Program-made: the position numbers and the translations under genes
NCBI GenBank assembly: GCA_030446715.1
Contig: JAUJMU010000015.1
Coordinates: forward strand, 1-36,952
Source: Cytophagales bacterium
GTDB taxonomy: Bacteria; Bacteroidota; Bacteroidia; Cytophagales; 172606-1
DNA length: 36,952 nucleotides
Direction: 5' to 3'
Part shown: piece after piece, positions 23,365-32,374 of the stretch
Layout of the letters: each line of letters opens with the position of its first letter
How positions within the stretch are numbered: position 1 is the stretch's first letter
Notes under the pieces: model-generated
Seen by the model: only the letters and a program-made list of their open reading frames with translations
Told to the model about the DNA's origin: nothing
Database searches by the model: none

Positions 23365-23574
23365 TCAGGCACCCTTCCGGAAAACGTGCTCTTCCACCAC
23401 TTTCAGCCGCTGCTCCAGTTCGCCCATGCGGTTCAGTTGTTCGGCCAGCCGGATCACGGATAGCCGTAGCTCACCGACCCCGGCGGTGTTGCGGTCCAGT
23501 TGGGTTTGTATTTTATACAGCCGGTCATCAATGGATCCAAGATGCTGATCCATCCGCTCAAATCTTTGGTCCAT
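23365..23574 (-). CDS. Small coiled-coil hypothetical protein
   Basis: 69 residues with regular heptads and MDQRFERMDQHLGSIDDRLYKIQTQLDRN, likely a coiled-coil oligomer. The frame stays open upstream of the ATG for about 25 codons without another good start. A second overlapping minus-strand frame (23454-23648, MPPDKPGSSVDTGTSGEV...) looks like the N-terminus of a related protein, so the gene may be frameshifted and originally longer. No signal or membrane segment. It ends just before a strong terminator. Function unknown. Confidence 0.5.
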   Translation of the reverse strand: MDQRFERMDQHLGSIDDRLYKIQTQLDRNTAGVGELRLSVIRLAEQLNRMGELEQRLKVVEEHVFRKGA

Positions 23575-23649
23575 TTGTACAAAACGGGAATCAATACCTC
23601 TCCGCTGGTTCCGGTGTCCACACTGGAACCCGGCTTGTCGGGAGGCATT

Positions 23650-24027
23650 TTGAGAAAGTCCTGATATTTATATTTATTCCTAATAAGTTACCAGCCGCCG
23701 CTTATTTATCTCTCTGAGAAATGGCTGTCTTGAAGAAGCACACGCAGAAGATATATAAGAAGGGAACTGTTTAGGTAGGTAAACGAATTGGTAATCAGGT
23801 ACTTGCAAAAGTAATTCTAAAAACACAAATCTACTTATTGATCTTATATATCTGACTTTCAGATAATTGATTGGTATAACAAAATCTGACTCCACAAAAT
23901 TATATTTTGTAACAGGCTGATAATCAGAAGGAATACTATCCAAACAGTTGCATAAGAAGATATATTATAATCAGATGTTTCTTAGATTCAGGACCCCGTA
24001 ACCAAGTTACATCCCTACTTATTGTAC
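23650..24027. other. AT-rich intergenic region
   Basis: About 380 bp, markedly AT-rich compared with the neighbouring genes. A minus-strand ORF of 87 codons inside it has no protein-like features. I see no RNA gene or clear promoter. Confidence 0.5.
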
Positions 24028-25437
24028 ATGGAAAAGAACAACCACGAAAAGTCCACCCGCAGAGAATTTGTTCAGAAAACAGGAATGGCCCTTGCCGGAC
24101 TGGCGCTGGCACCCGATGCTTTAAGCGCCGCTCACTACCGGAATGCGACGGGAGCCAACAACCGGATCCGGGTCGGCTTCATCGGCGTGGGCAACCGCGG
24201 CTCGCAGCTCCTCAACCTGTTCATGACCCATGCCGACTGCGAAGTGGCTGCCCTCTGCGACGCGTATGAACCCTACACCACCCGCAACCGCAGTCAGGTA
24301 CACCCGCGTTACCTTGCCGACCGCGACGGCCAGATCCCCAAAATGGGGGAACAGTTTGGCCGCAAGCCGAAGCTCTACAAGGATTACCGCAAGCTGCTGG
24401 AAGACAAGAGCATTGATGCCGTGGTGATTGCTACCCCCGACCACTGGCACTGCCTGCAGACGATCCACGCCATCGGGGCGGGCAAGGACGTGTACGTGGA
24501 AAAACCGCTGACCATCACCATCGCGGAAGGCCGGCAGATGGTAAATGCCCAGGCCGCCAGCAAACAGGTAGTAGCCGTGGGCCTCAACCGCAGGGGTGCT
24601 TCCGTGTACCGGAAACTGGCCGGGGAAATCCCGCAGGGAAAGATCGGCAAGGTGACCGTGGCCCGAGCCTACCGGATCAACAACCTGGCACCCAACGGCA
24701 TCGGGAAAATGCAGCCCGAGCCGCCGCCCGCAAACTTTGACTGGGATATGTGGCTGGGACCAAGGGCTTACCGGCCTTACCAGTACAACATTGCCCCCTA
24801 CATGTTCCGCTGGTGGAGCGACTACTCCTCGCAGATGGGCAACTGGGGCGTGCATTTCATGGACGTGATCCGCTGGATGCTGGGCGAACAGGCGCCGGTG
24901 GCCATCAGTGCCCACGGCGGTAAATTTGCCCTTGACCACGACGGCGACATTCCCGATACGGCCCAGGTGACCTACGAATTTGCCTCCGGCGCGATTGCTT
25001 CCTTCTGCATATACGAGGCCAGCAGCGGCGCCCTGTTTCCGGAAGGGGAGGTGGAGCTGCGCGGCACCAAAGGCACCCTCTACGCCGGGGAAAGCGGATA
25101 CAAGATCATTCCTGCTGCCGGCGGGCAGTTTCAGCCGGGAGGCCCGCGGATGGAAAAGGAGGAGTTCAGCGCCAGAAACCAGATGCTCGCCGACGGCAGC
25201 AGCGGCGACAGTACAGCCACCCTGGTACGCAACTTTCTGGACTGCGTCAAGTCCCGCCGGACGCCGCTCTGCCCGCTGGAGGAAGGTCACCGTTCCACCA
25301 GTTTTGCCCACCTTGCCAACATTGCCCTTGCCACCAGAGAACGGCTGCAGTGGGACCCGGCAAAGGAACGCTTTACCAACAGCGAGGCAGCCAACAAACT
25401 GCTGCACTACGAGTACCGCAAGCCCTGGACAATTTAA
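24028..25437 (+). CDS. Gfo/Idh/MocA-family oxidoreductase, Tat-exported
   Basis: 469 residues from the ATG at 24028. A twin-arginine signal (STRREFVQKTGMALAGLALAP) is followed by an N-terminal Rossmann fold (VGFIGVGNRGSQLL, about residues 48-62) and the family signature VYVEKPLT (about residue 156), whose Lys is catalytic in the family. A C-terminal alpha/beta domain then contains WDMWLGPRAYRPYQYN and GNWGVHFMDVIRWMLG. These periplasmic NAD(P)-dependent enzymes oxidise or reduce sugars or related compounds in Bacteroidota; the substrate is unknown. Intact, first gene of a carbohydrate locus that decays downstream. Confidence 0.93.
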   Translation: MEKNNHEKSTRREFVQKTGMALAGLALAPDALSAAHYRNATGANNRIRVGFIGVGNRGSQLLNLFMTHADCEVAALCDAYEPYTTRNRSQVHPRYLADRDGQIPKMGEQFGRKPKLYKDYRKLLEDKSIDAVVIATPDHWHCLQTIHAIGAGKDVYVEKPLTITIAEGRQMVNAQAASKQVVAVGLNRRGASVYRKLAGEIPQGKIGKVTVARAYRINNLAPNGIGKMQPEPPPANFDWDMWLGPRAYRPYQYNIAPYMFRWWSDYSSQMGNWGVHFMDVIRWMLGEQAPVAISAHGGKFALDHDGDIPDTAQVTYEFASGAIASFCIYEASSGALFPEGEVELRGTKGTLYAGESGYKIIPAAGGQFQPGGPRMEKEEFSARNQMLADGSSGDSTATLVRNFLDCVKSRRTPLCPLEEGHRSTSFAHLANIALATRERLQWDPAKERFTNSEAANKLLHYEYRKPWTI

Positions 25438-25451
25438 TTACGAATTACTTT

Positions 25452-25562
25452 TTCCCTGAATGCCTTTTGTTGATTATCAACGAACATCGAACAAGGAATG
25501 TTGAATGATGAATGTCGGACAAGGAATAACCAGATACCCAATACCCATTCCCTGAATGCCTT
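25452..25562. repeat. 15-nt direct repeats with dispersed intergenic sequence
   Basis: TTCCCTGAATGCCTT occurs at 25452-25466 and 25548-25562. Between them is GAACATCGAACAAGGAATGT-type sequence of the kind scattered in Bacteroidota intergenic DNA. The flanking gap also holds GCAGCTACTTAT (25589-25600), shared with the repeat before ftsW. Confidence 0.55.
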
Positions 25563-25607
25563 ACGGATTAATTAAAATCCATAATCGCGCAGCTACTTAT
25601 GCACTTT

Positions 25608-26541
25608 ATGCACTACAGCCGGCGAAAATTTGTCGCAAGCATGGCAGCGGGGGGCTTGCTCATGCATTTGAAGCCCGGTTTCCGCAAAAGCCGGAAAAAA
25701 AGTTTCCCATCGCCTTATTTACCAAGCCGCTGGACGGGTTTGAGCTGTCTTTCATGACGGAAACCCTGGCCATGGCCGGCCTTGACGGAATGGATCTGTC
25801 GGTGAGGCCCAAAGGCAGGGTAGAGCCCCGGCGGGTTGCCGATGACCTTCACCAGGTGCTGGAAGCGGGAAAGAAGAACAACCTGGCAACGGACATGATG
25901 GTAACGGCCATCACCGGTGCCGACAGCCCGTATGCGGAAGACGTGCTGAGCACCGCCGCAAAGCATGGGGTCAGGCACTACCGGATGGGGTATCTTGAGT
26001 ATGACTTCACCGCCGGCATACCCGGATCGCTCCGCCGGATCAGAAAAGCTGGGAAAAGCTGGCCGCACTGAACAAGAAATACGGCATCCAGGCCGGCTAC
26101 CAGAACCACTCGGGCATGGGAGTAGGCGCACCGCTGTGGGACCTGCGGGAACTGCTCCAGGACTTACCGCCTCAGTGGAAGGGCAGCCAGTTTGATATAC
26201 GCCACGCCGTCACCGAAGGGGCTTACTCATAAATGCTGGCCTTGCGGCGGCTGAGCCGGAATACCGGGTCGCTGGCCATCAAGGATTTTACGTGGCAGGT
26301 AGCCAACGGCAAGGGTGGTGAGTGTGCCGCTCGGGAAAGGCATTGTTGACTTTGAACGCTACTTTAAAACCTTGAAAGAACTGGATATTGCCGCGCCACT
26401 TTCCCTGCATATTGAGTATCCTTTTCTGAAGGCAGCACAAGAAAATCTCCCCTGCTCGGGAAGCAGAAAATAATGGCAGCGGCGCTTAAAAAAGATGCAG
26501 ACTTTATCCGGGAAAATCTCCGGAAATTTCAACTCACATAA
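25608..26541 (+). pseudogene. Sugar phosphate isomerase/epimerase (TIM barrel), broken
   Basis: The original start is the ATG at 25608 with a Tat signal (MHYSRRKFVASMAAGGLL). Protein-like segments appear in changing frames: FPIALFTKPLDGFELSF... to about 26040, then LAALNKKYGIQAGYQNHSGMGVGAPLWDLRELLQ, then VPLGKGIVDFERYFKTLKELDIAAPLSLHIEYPF, then KIMAAALKKDADFIRENLRKFQLT to the stop at 26541. At least four frameshifts (the first is one A missing in an A-tract near 25690) and an in-frame TAA (26230-26232, where a Trp is likely) break it. Segments fit a xylose-isomerase-like TIM-barrel epimerase (AP_endonuc_2 fold). With several lesions, real decay is more likely than a single read error. Confidence 0.8.
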
Positions 26542-26544
26542 GCA

Positions 26545-27939
26545 ATGGAAAACGGAAGACGCCATTTTATAAAAAAAGGCTTGCTTGCGGCGGGAAGCAC
26601 CCTGGTGATGAACCCCGGCAGGAGTGTGGCGGCTGATCTCCGGAAAACGGATTTGAAAAACATCCGGGTTGAACGGGTGAATTCAAACTTTGAACGTGAA
26701 ACCCTGATCCGTCCCTTTGGCTTCAAGGGCGGCTACATGACCGAGATGTGGCAGACGGCCAGCCGGCTGCAGAGCGCCGGGCACCGGAAAACCGGTATCT
26801 GCACCCAGAATGTCCTGTACGCCGACGCCAATGTGTTTGCTTCCTGCTCCGAGGCGGCCGGCAACGCCCTGATGTTCAGTCTCACCAGCCGGGCCCTGCA
26901 ACTCACCGGAGAGACGGCTTTCTCTACCCCCGTTGATCTGCTGGAGAAAATCCTGCCGGAAGTGTACACCTACGGTAAAAAGCTCACCGGCCGCGACGAC
27001 CTGAACACGATATTCGCCCTCAACGCCCTGATCGGGGTGGATAACGCCGCCTGGCTCCTCTACGCGGCCGAAAACAAGCTGCCGGATTTTGATGCCATGA
27101 TACCGGCTCCTTACCGGGAGGCGCTGTCTTACCGCAACGATAAGGTAGCCATCATCTACCTTGCCTCCTACAATCTGCCGGTGGAGGAACTGAACAAAGC
27201 TGTGCAGCAGGGCTATTTCGTGATCAAGATCAAGATCGGGCAGCCCGGCACGCAGGCCGAAATGCTGCAGAAGGACATGGCCCGGCTGACGGAAGTACAC
27301 AACGCCATCAGGGATGCCCGCACCACGCAGACCAGAAATGGCCGGCTTATTTACACCCTTGATGCCAATGCCCGCTACGAAAAGAAGGAAACCCTGCTGC
27401 GGCTGATGGACCATGCCAAAAAAATAGGTGCCTTCGGCCAGATCCTGTTCATTGAGGAACCCTTAACCGAAGCCAACGGGGAGCACGTGGGCGACGTGGG
27501 CGTCCGCATTGCCGCCGACGAAAGCGCCCACGACGAAGCCGGTACCCTGCGCCGCTTTGAACAGGGATACACGGCACTGGCCCTCAAAGGCATTGCCAAA
27601 ACGCTGAGCCTGTCCATGAAAATGGCAAAGCTGGCCCGGGAACGGAACATCCCCTGCCTGTGCGCCGACCTGACGGTAAATCCTATCCTGATTGACTGGC
27701 ACAAGAACCTTGCTTCCCGCCTGGCACCTTTTCCCGGCCTTGGCATGGGCCTGATGGAGACCAACGGCGACCTCAACTACCGCGACTGGTCCAGAATGGT
27801 CTCTTATCACCCGGCGGCCGGCGCTCCCTGGACGAAGGTCACAAACGGCGTGTTCGAGCTGAAAGATGATTTCTACCGCAGCAGCGGCGGCATTTTTGCG
27901 CCCATTCCCCATTACGAGGAAATGCTCGGCAAGGCCTGA
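26545..27939 (+). CDS. Enolase-superfamily enzyme (mandelate racemase-like), exported
   Basis: 464 residues. The N-terminus MENGRRHFIKKGLLAAGSTLV is a Tat-like signal. The barrel domain has the superfamily residues: KIKIG (Lys-x-Lys near 228), LDANARY (Asp near 276), FIEEPL (Glu near 304) and ADESAH (Asp near 328). The superfamily abstracts a proton next to a carboxylate with Mg2+ (acid-sugar dehydratases, racemases, dipeptide epimerases); specificity here is not clear. It starts 3 nt after the broken isomerase gene, so both were once one operon. Frame intact. Confidence 0.9.
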   Translation: MENGRRHFIKKGLLAAGSTLVMNPGRSVAADLRKTDLKNIRVERVNSNFERETLIRPFGFKGGYMTEMWQTASRLQSAGHRKTGICTQNVLYADANVFASCSEAAGNALMFSLTSRALQLTGETAFSTPVDLLEKILPEVYTYGKKLTGRDDLNTIFALNALIGVDNAAWLLYAAENKLPDFDAMIPAPYREALSYRNDKVAIIYLASYNLPVEELNKAVQQGYFVIKIKIGQPGTQAEMLQKDMARLTEVHNAIRDARTTQTRNGRLIYTLDANARYEKKETLLRLMDHAKKIGAFGQILFIEEPLTEANGEHVGDVGVRIAADESAHDEAGTLRRFEQGYTALALKGIAKTLSLSMKMAKLARERNIPCLCADLTVNPILIDWHKNLASRLAPFPGLGMGLMETNGDLNYRDWSRMVSYHPAAGAPWTKVTNGVFELKDDFYRSSGGIFAPIPHYEEMLGKA

Positions 27940-28016
27940 TGGTGCAGTTACTTCTGCCGGCTCCCTGCCGGCAACTTGTGTGAGTTCCCCTTTCCTGCAT
28001 ATACAGCACAGGCGGC

Positions 28017-28211
28017 ATGGTGCCCAACCTGTTTACCATGCAGCCGGGTCTGCGCGGTATGCAGGACAATCACTTTCCCCTGTTCCGCTTTGCCGGCGTG
28101 CTGATGATGAAAGGCGAAGCCGCTTTCCGGCCCGGCGATGCCGGAACGGTCCCGGAGATGTTCAACCAAGTCCGTCTGTACTTACAGGACAGTAGAAATC
28201 CGGTAGTCTGA
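28017..28211 (+). pseudogene. RagB/SusD-family fragment
   Basis: An isolated 64-codon ORF with GLRGMQDNHFPLFRFAGVLMMKGEAAFR, matching the SusD C-terminal signature (FR.A.VLLM.AEA..R) and the following EMFNQVR. A complete SusD is about 500 residues, so this is only an internal to C-terminal piece, with no lipoprotein start and no SusC partner beside it. SusD proteins are surface glycan-binding lipoproteins. Remnant of a larger glycan-uptake locus. Confidence 0.6.
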
Positions 28212-28345
28212 CTCCGGTAAATAAAGTATCTTGCTCATGAGTTGGGTGCAGGACAAGTCCTGTTGAAAACTAAACCCGTCCTGCACCCCATGCTCTCGTA
28301 AACCTGCTGTTTTTAATAAAGTACAATCCCAAAGTACTTGTTTTG

Positions 28346-28758
28346 ATGAATTGTTCAGCACGACAGGCAGCCCTGGCAGGTCTCGGGCTGCTTGTCCTTA
28401 CCGCCTGCTCCGAACGGAAAGCAGAAACCGGAGCGGCCGGCCACAATGCACCTTTGTGCCGGGACAAAGCATCACCTTTGTGGTGAACCCGGCCGAAGAA
28501 GTGGCTTTTCCGCTGATGCTGCGGATTCCCGGCTGGTGCAGGGCGGCCTCCATCCGGATCAACGGCGAAACAGGCCCCGCCGCCAAAGCCGGTACTTTTG
28601 TCACGCTGCAGAAAACCTGGAAAGCCGGCGACAAGGTAGAACTGAATCTGCCCATGGAAATCGGCGTCAGCCGGTGGACAGACAACTCGGCCGGCGTGGA
28701 AAGAGGCCCCCTGACCTACGCCCTGGCCGTGGAGGAAGACTGGCATGAGAATAACTGA
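28346..28758 (+). pseudogene. GH127-like (DUF1680) beta-L-arabinofuranosidase remnant
   Basis: The ATG at 28346 starts a lipoprotein signal (MNCSARQAALAGLGLLVLTAC). About 35 codons later the frame changes and directly joins the C-terminal part of a GH127/DUF1680-type hydrolase: SITFVVNPAEEVAFPLMLRIPGWCRAASIRINGE ... KAGDKVELNLPMEIGVSRW ... ERGPLTYALAVEEDW. The catalytic (alpha/alpha)6 barrel, normally some 500 residues, is missing. The arrangement is what a large internal deletion in one gene would leave. Consistent with decay of the surrounding arabinose-type sugar locus. Confidence 0.65.
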
Positions 28759-28772
28759 AAACTATACAGGCC

Positions 28773-29111
28773 ATGAGAAGAGCTTTTTTAGGAGAGTTTG
28801 AGGAAGTAGTCTTACTGGCTGTGGCTATTCTTGATGACAGCGCTTACGGAGTACCCATCACTCAGGAGATTGAGCAGCGAACCGGCCGGGCAGTAGGCTT
28901 CAACTCGGTTCATACCACTCTGCAGCGGCTGGAAGCCAAAGGCTGCCTTTCCTCCTCAATGGGCGGAGCTACCGCGGAACGAGGCGGAAGAAGGAAACGC
29001 TATTTTTCCCTTACGGCTGCCGGGCGGAAGGCCCTCTGGGAGGTCAGGCAAACCAGAATACAACTCTGGGAAGCCGTACCCGGGAAAACCCTGCAACTGA
29101 TGGGCAACTGA
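28773..29111 (+). CDS. PadR-family transcriptional regulator
   Basis: 112 residues with the PadR winged helix: GEFEEVVLLAVAILDDSAYGVPITQEIEQRTGRAVGFNSVHTTLQRLEAKGCL and the wing GGRRKRYFSLTAAG. Starts at an ATG 15 nt after the hydrolase remnant. It directly precedes a large ABC permease with a permease-prefix domain, a pairing very common in Cytophagales. The regulator probably represses the permease gene in response to a ligand. Intact. Confidence 0.93.
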   Translation: MRRAFLGEFEEVVLLAVAILDDSAYGVPITQEIEQRTGRAVGFNSVHTTLQRLEAKGCLSSSMGGATAERGGRRKRYFSLTAAGRKALWEVRQTRIQLWEAVPGKTLQLMGN

Positions 29112-29152
29112 TTCTGACGGGAATCAACTGGAGACGTTTTACTGATGCACAT

Positions 29153-31822
29153 ATGAATACAAGCAAAGGAACACCTCAACCACCCCGGTGGGCTCAGCGG
29201 CTCCTCGCCATGTGGGAGGATTCCCACACGCTGGAAGAAGTCCAGGGCGATATGCTGGAGTTCTATACTCACTGGAGAGAAACCTCAGGAGAACGCAAAG
29301 CCCGCTACCGCTACTGGCTTACGGTGCTCAAGCTGCTCAGACCTTTTGCCAAACGAGAAACACAGCCTTATCGCTCACCCTTTTGTAACCTTTCTATGCT
29401 GCGTAATTACCTGACCGTTGCATTTCGTACCCTTTTCAGAAGTAAAGGCTACTCCGCCCTGACCATTTTCAGCCTTGCCCTGGGGATGGCAGTGAGTATA
29501 CTCATTATGCTCTATGTAACGGATGAATTCTCCTTTGACCGCCATCACCAGAAAGCAGCGCGCATCTATCGGATTAACAGCGATATCAGCTTTAGCCTCA
29601 ACTGGAACAAAACAGCTACGTCTCCCACGCCGATGGGGGCAACGCTGAAAACCGAATTTCCGGAAGTGGAACAGGCCGTACGATTGGGTCCTGCGGGTAG
29701 CATGCTGGTGAAAAGCGAAGGGGAAAACTTACGGGAGGAAAACGTCCTGTATGCCGACTCAACAATCTTTGACGTATTCACCCTGCCGATATTATCGGGT
29801 AATCTTCAAAAAGCCTTAACCGCTCCCCAGTCTGTCGTGATCACCGAAAGCACGGCCTTGAAATACTTTGGTACCCGGGATGCACTGAATCGCAATCTTG
29901 TTTTCAACAATAGCGAAATTCGCCGGGTAACGGCCGTGATCAAAGATATTCCCGCCAGGTCCCACTTCCGGGCCGACCTGCTGTTGCCTTTGCACGAAAC
30001 GCAAGGTGCCAAAGTCAACAGGTGGGGAAACCATATGTTTACTACCTACCTGCTGCTCAGGCCGGGTACGGACCCTGAAGCAGTAGAAGCTAAGTTTGAA
30101 ACCATACTGCAGACGTATATAGACCCCGCCTTAAGGCAGTTTTTCAATACCACCCTGGCCGGGACCAGGAAGGCAGGCAATGGTTTCATCTATACCCTAC
30201 TGCCCCTAACGGATATTCACCTGTATTCGGAACGGCAAGGAGAGCTTTCCCCCACGGGCAGTATTCAGTACGTTTATCTATTTACCGGCATTGCCGGCCT
30301 GATACTTTTGATTGCCATCTTTAATTTTGTGAATCTTGCCACGGCCCGGTCTGCTAAAAGGGTCCGGGAAATTGGTGTACGTAAAGTCCTGGGTTCCACC
30401 CGAGCCAGTTTGGCAGGTCAATTTCTTTCTGAATCCTTGCTGTCTGCGATTCTGGCTCTTTTTGCAGGCTTGCTGCTGGTATGGCTGCTGCTGCCTTTAT
30501 TCAATGAACTTGCTGCCAGGGCACTGACCTTTTCCCAGGTTACAGGTGGAACCTTCCTGCCTGCCCTGCTGTCCGGGACCCTGCTGGTAGGACTATCAGC
30601 GGGGCTCTACCCCGCCTTTTATTTGTCTTCCTTCCGGCCGGCCGCGGCCGTAAAGGGAAAAGCAGATACTGGCTCCCAACAGGTGAATCTGCGCAGTACA
30701 TTGGTCGTCTTCCAGTTTTCGCTTTCTATCCTGCTCATTGTGGGTACGCTGCTCATCAACCAACAGCTATACTACATTCAGACCAAAAAGCTGGGATTTG
30801 ACAAGGAGCAAGTGGTCGTAGTGAAAACAGACCAAGCCTCCCCGAACCAGCTACAGGTATTCAAAGAGGATGCATTGCGGTACCCGGACGTAAAGTCGGG
30901 TACAGTCACTGGCTTTTTGCCCTTTGCTAACCCAGACAGAATCGACACCTGGTATCCGGAGGGTACTACTGATGATACACACGGAGTTCCCTTGCAGGAG
31001 TGGAAGGTCGACCCTGATTACGTAAATACTCTGGGACTCAAAATATTGCAAGGTAGAAATTTCATCAAAGGCCGCGCATCCGATGCCAAAGCAGTAATCA
31101 TTAACGAAAGTGCCGCCAAGCAATTAGGCTACTTTAATCCGGTAGGAAAAATTATTCATAATGGGGACCATTCTGACGTCGGTACACTCGAAATCATTGG
31201 GGTAGTGAAAGATTTCCATTTCGAATCTCTGCGTAGCGAAATTGGACCGGTAGGGCTCCACCAGGATACTTTGCTGGGTAAGAGTTCAGAGGCGGTTACT
31301 TTCCGGCTTGGCACCACTGATGTAGCCACTGCACTGGCTACCCTGGAGAAAACCTGGAAGAAAACCGCTCCCGGACTGCCTTTCGAATATTCCTTCCTGG
31401 ACGAAATGTTTGAGGCTCTCTACCGCAATGAGCAGCGGATTGAAAAGCTTTTTACCGCGTTTGCTTTGGTGGCTATCCTGATTGCCTGTCTGGGGCTACT
31501 AGGTCTGAGTGCCTTTACAGCTGAGCAACGCACCAAGGAAATGGGCATCCGCAAAGTGCTGGGAGCCTCCGTGCCACAACTGGTTGGGCTGCTTTCCAGA
31601 GACTTTCTGAGGCTGGTGCTGCTCGCAAATTTAATGACTTGGCCCCTGGCCTGGTGGGCCGGTAAGCAGTGGCTGGAGCATTACGCCTTCCGTACCAGTA
31701 TCAGCTGGAAGGTATTCCTGGTGGCAGCAGTTGGTTCAGTGGTGATTGCCTTGCTTACGGTAAGTTTTCAAAGCATTAAAACTGCTTTGAGTAATCCGGT
31801 GAAAAGCTTAAGAAGTGAGTAA
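29153..31822 (+). CDS. MacB/FtsX-type ABC transporter permease with prefix domain
   Basis: 889 residues. The N-terminal cytoplasmic prefix (about 1-75, PPRWAQRLLAMWEDSHTLEEVQGDMLEFY) is the Bacteroidota permease prefix domain type. Then come a first membrane helix (about 100-122) with a MacB_PCD periplasmic domain, a three-helix FtsX block (about 375-500, ARSAKRVREIGVRKVLGSTR), a second PCD domain, and a second FtsX block (about 765-885, EQRTKEMGIRKVLGASVPQLV). No ATPase gene is adjacent, so it must use one encoded elsewhere. Likely exports antimicrobials or lipids, or acts in envelope stress; this is inference. Regulated by the PadR gene 41 nt upstream. Confidence 0.92.
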   Translation: MNTSKGTPQPPRWAQRLLAMWEDSHTLEEVQGDMLEFYTHWRETSGERKARYRYWLTVLKLLRPFAKRETQPYRSPFCNLSMLRNYLTVAFRTLFRSKGYSALTIFSLALGMAVSILIMLYVTDEFSFDRHHQKAARIYRINSDISFSLNWNKTATSPTPMGATLKTEFPEVEQAVRLGPAGSMLVKSEGENLREENVLYADSTIFDVFTLPILSGNLQKALTAPQSVVITESTALKYFGTRDALNRNLVFNNSEIRRVTAVIKDIPARSHFRADLLLPLHETQGAKVNRWGNHMFTTYLLLRPGTDPEAVEAKFETILQTYIDPALRQFFNTTLAGTRKAGNGFIYTLLPLTDIHLYSERQGELSPTGSIQYVYLFTGIAGLILLIAIFNFVNLATARSAKRVREIGVRKVLGSTRASLAGQFLSESLLSAILALFAGLLLVWLLLPLFNELAARALTFSQVTGGTFLPALLSGTLLVGLSAGLYPAFYLSSFRPAAAVKGKADTGSQQVNLRSTLVVFQFSLSILLIVGTLLINQQLYYIQTKKLGFDKEQVVVVKTDQASPNQLQVFKEDALRYPDVKSGTVTGFLPFANPDRIDTWYPEGTTDDTHGVPLQEWKVDPDYVNTLGLKILQGRNFIKGRASDAKAVIINESAAKQLGYFNPVGKIIHNGDHSDVGTLEIIGVVKDFHFESLRSEIGPVGLHQDTLLGKSSEAVTFRLGTTDVATALATLEKTWKKTAPGLPFEYSFLDEMFEALYRNEQRIEKLFTAFALVAILIACLGLLGLSAFTAEQRTKEMGIRKVLGASVPQLVGLLSRDFLRLVLLANLMTWPLAWWAGKQWLEHYAFRTSISWKVFLVAAVGSVVIALLTVSFQSIKTALSNPVKSLRSE

Positions 31823-32130
31823 GGCAAAATCCGTAACCTTTAGCGTTGGTATCCTTTTGCAAACACTTGTTTATCAACAAACTGTAAAGACCTTTCTATA
31901 TTTACCCTTGGAATTCAACATATGGTAAATAAGTAGCGACAGCCATTTTCTGAGCTCCGAAAACCCCAATTTCAATACCCGCTCAGTAAACCGGCTGCTC
32001 ACTCACGCCATGCGTGGGCGCAGTCTGTCTTGCGGATGGGGCATGGCGGTCCCTCCGGAGCAGGCAGCTGATGTCCCAGGCTGCTTTTTTGCAGGCAACA
32101 CCCAGGGGATGGGCGAATAACCAAACGCAC
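31823..32130. other. Intergenic region
   Basis: About 310 bp. A short inverted repeat CACGCCATGCGTG lies at 32005-32017. An open frame extends the next gene back to 32014 but without family resemblance. I see no RNA gene or terminator with a T-run. Confidence 0.4.
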
Positions 32131-32358
32131 ATGGACCGGTCCGGCCAACATGCATTCCTGGATAAGCCTCTTGAAGAGCTGGGAATCAGTGCTGAACTTT
32201 ATGGGGTATTGAAGGCCAGCCGGATCGGCTCCATCCGGGAGGCAACAGAAGTGGAAGCGCACCAGCTGCTGCAACTGCCCGGCTTCGGATACCGGATGAT
32301 GCATGAGTTTGTTTCGCTGCTTGAAAAGCATCAGTCCGCTCACTTATTGCAGGAGTAA
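32131..32358 (+). CDS. RNA polymerase alpha-CTD-like helix-hairpin-helix protein
   Basis: 75 residues from the ATG at 32131; upstream in-frame ATGs would add an unrelated tail. LDKPLEELGISAELYGVLKASRIGSIREATEVEAHQLLQLPGFGYRMMHEFVSLLEK matches the helix-hairpin-helix fold of the RNA polymerase alpha C-terminal domain (first two-helix unit, then LLQLPGFG turn). Stand-alone copies occur in Bacteroidota and are of unknown role, perhaps DNA binding or transcription modulation. No domain for polymerase assembly is present. Confidence 0.7.
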   Translation: MDRSGQHAFLDKPLEELGISAELYGVLKASRIGSIREATEVEAHQLLQLPGFGYRMMHEFVSLLEKHQSAHLLQE

Positions 32359-32374
32359 AAAAGCTGCCGGACCC

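Noticed and set aside
23680-23943. 87-codon minus-strand ORF
   Set aside because: It lies in AT-rich non-coding sequence, with no start context, signal or motif, and length within chance.
24121-25407. Long minus-strand ORF (428 codons) opposite the Gfo/Idh/MocA gene
   Set aside because: It mirrors a clear coding frame with Rossmann and EKP motifs; its own translation is rich in His/Val/Gly without recognisable domains.
26230-26232. Recoded stop (TAA) in the sugar isomerase gene
   Set aside because: Several additional frameshifts in the same gene make decay the simpler explanation.
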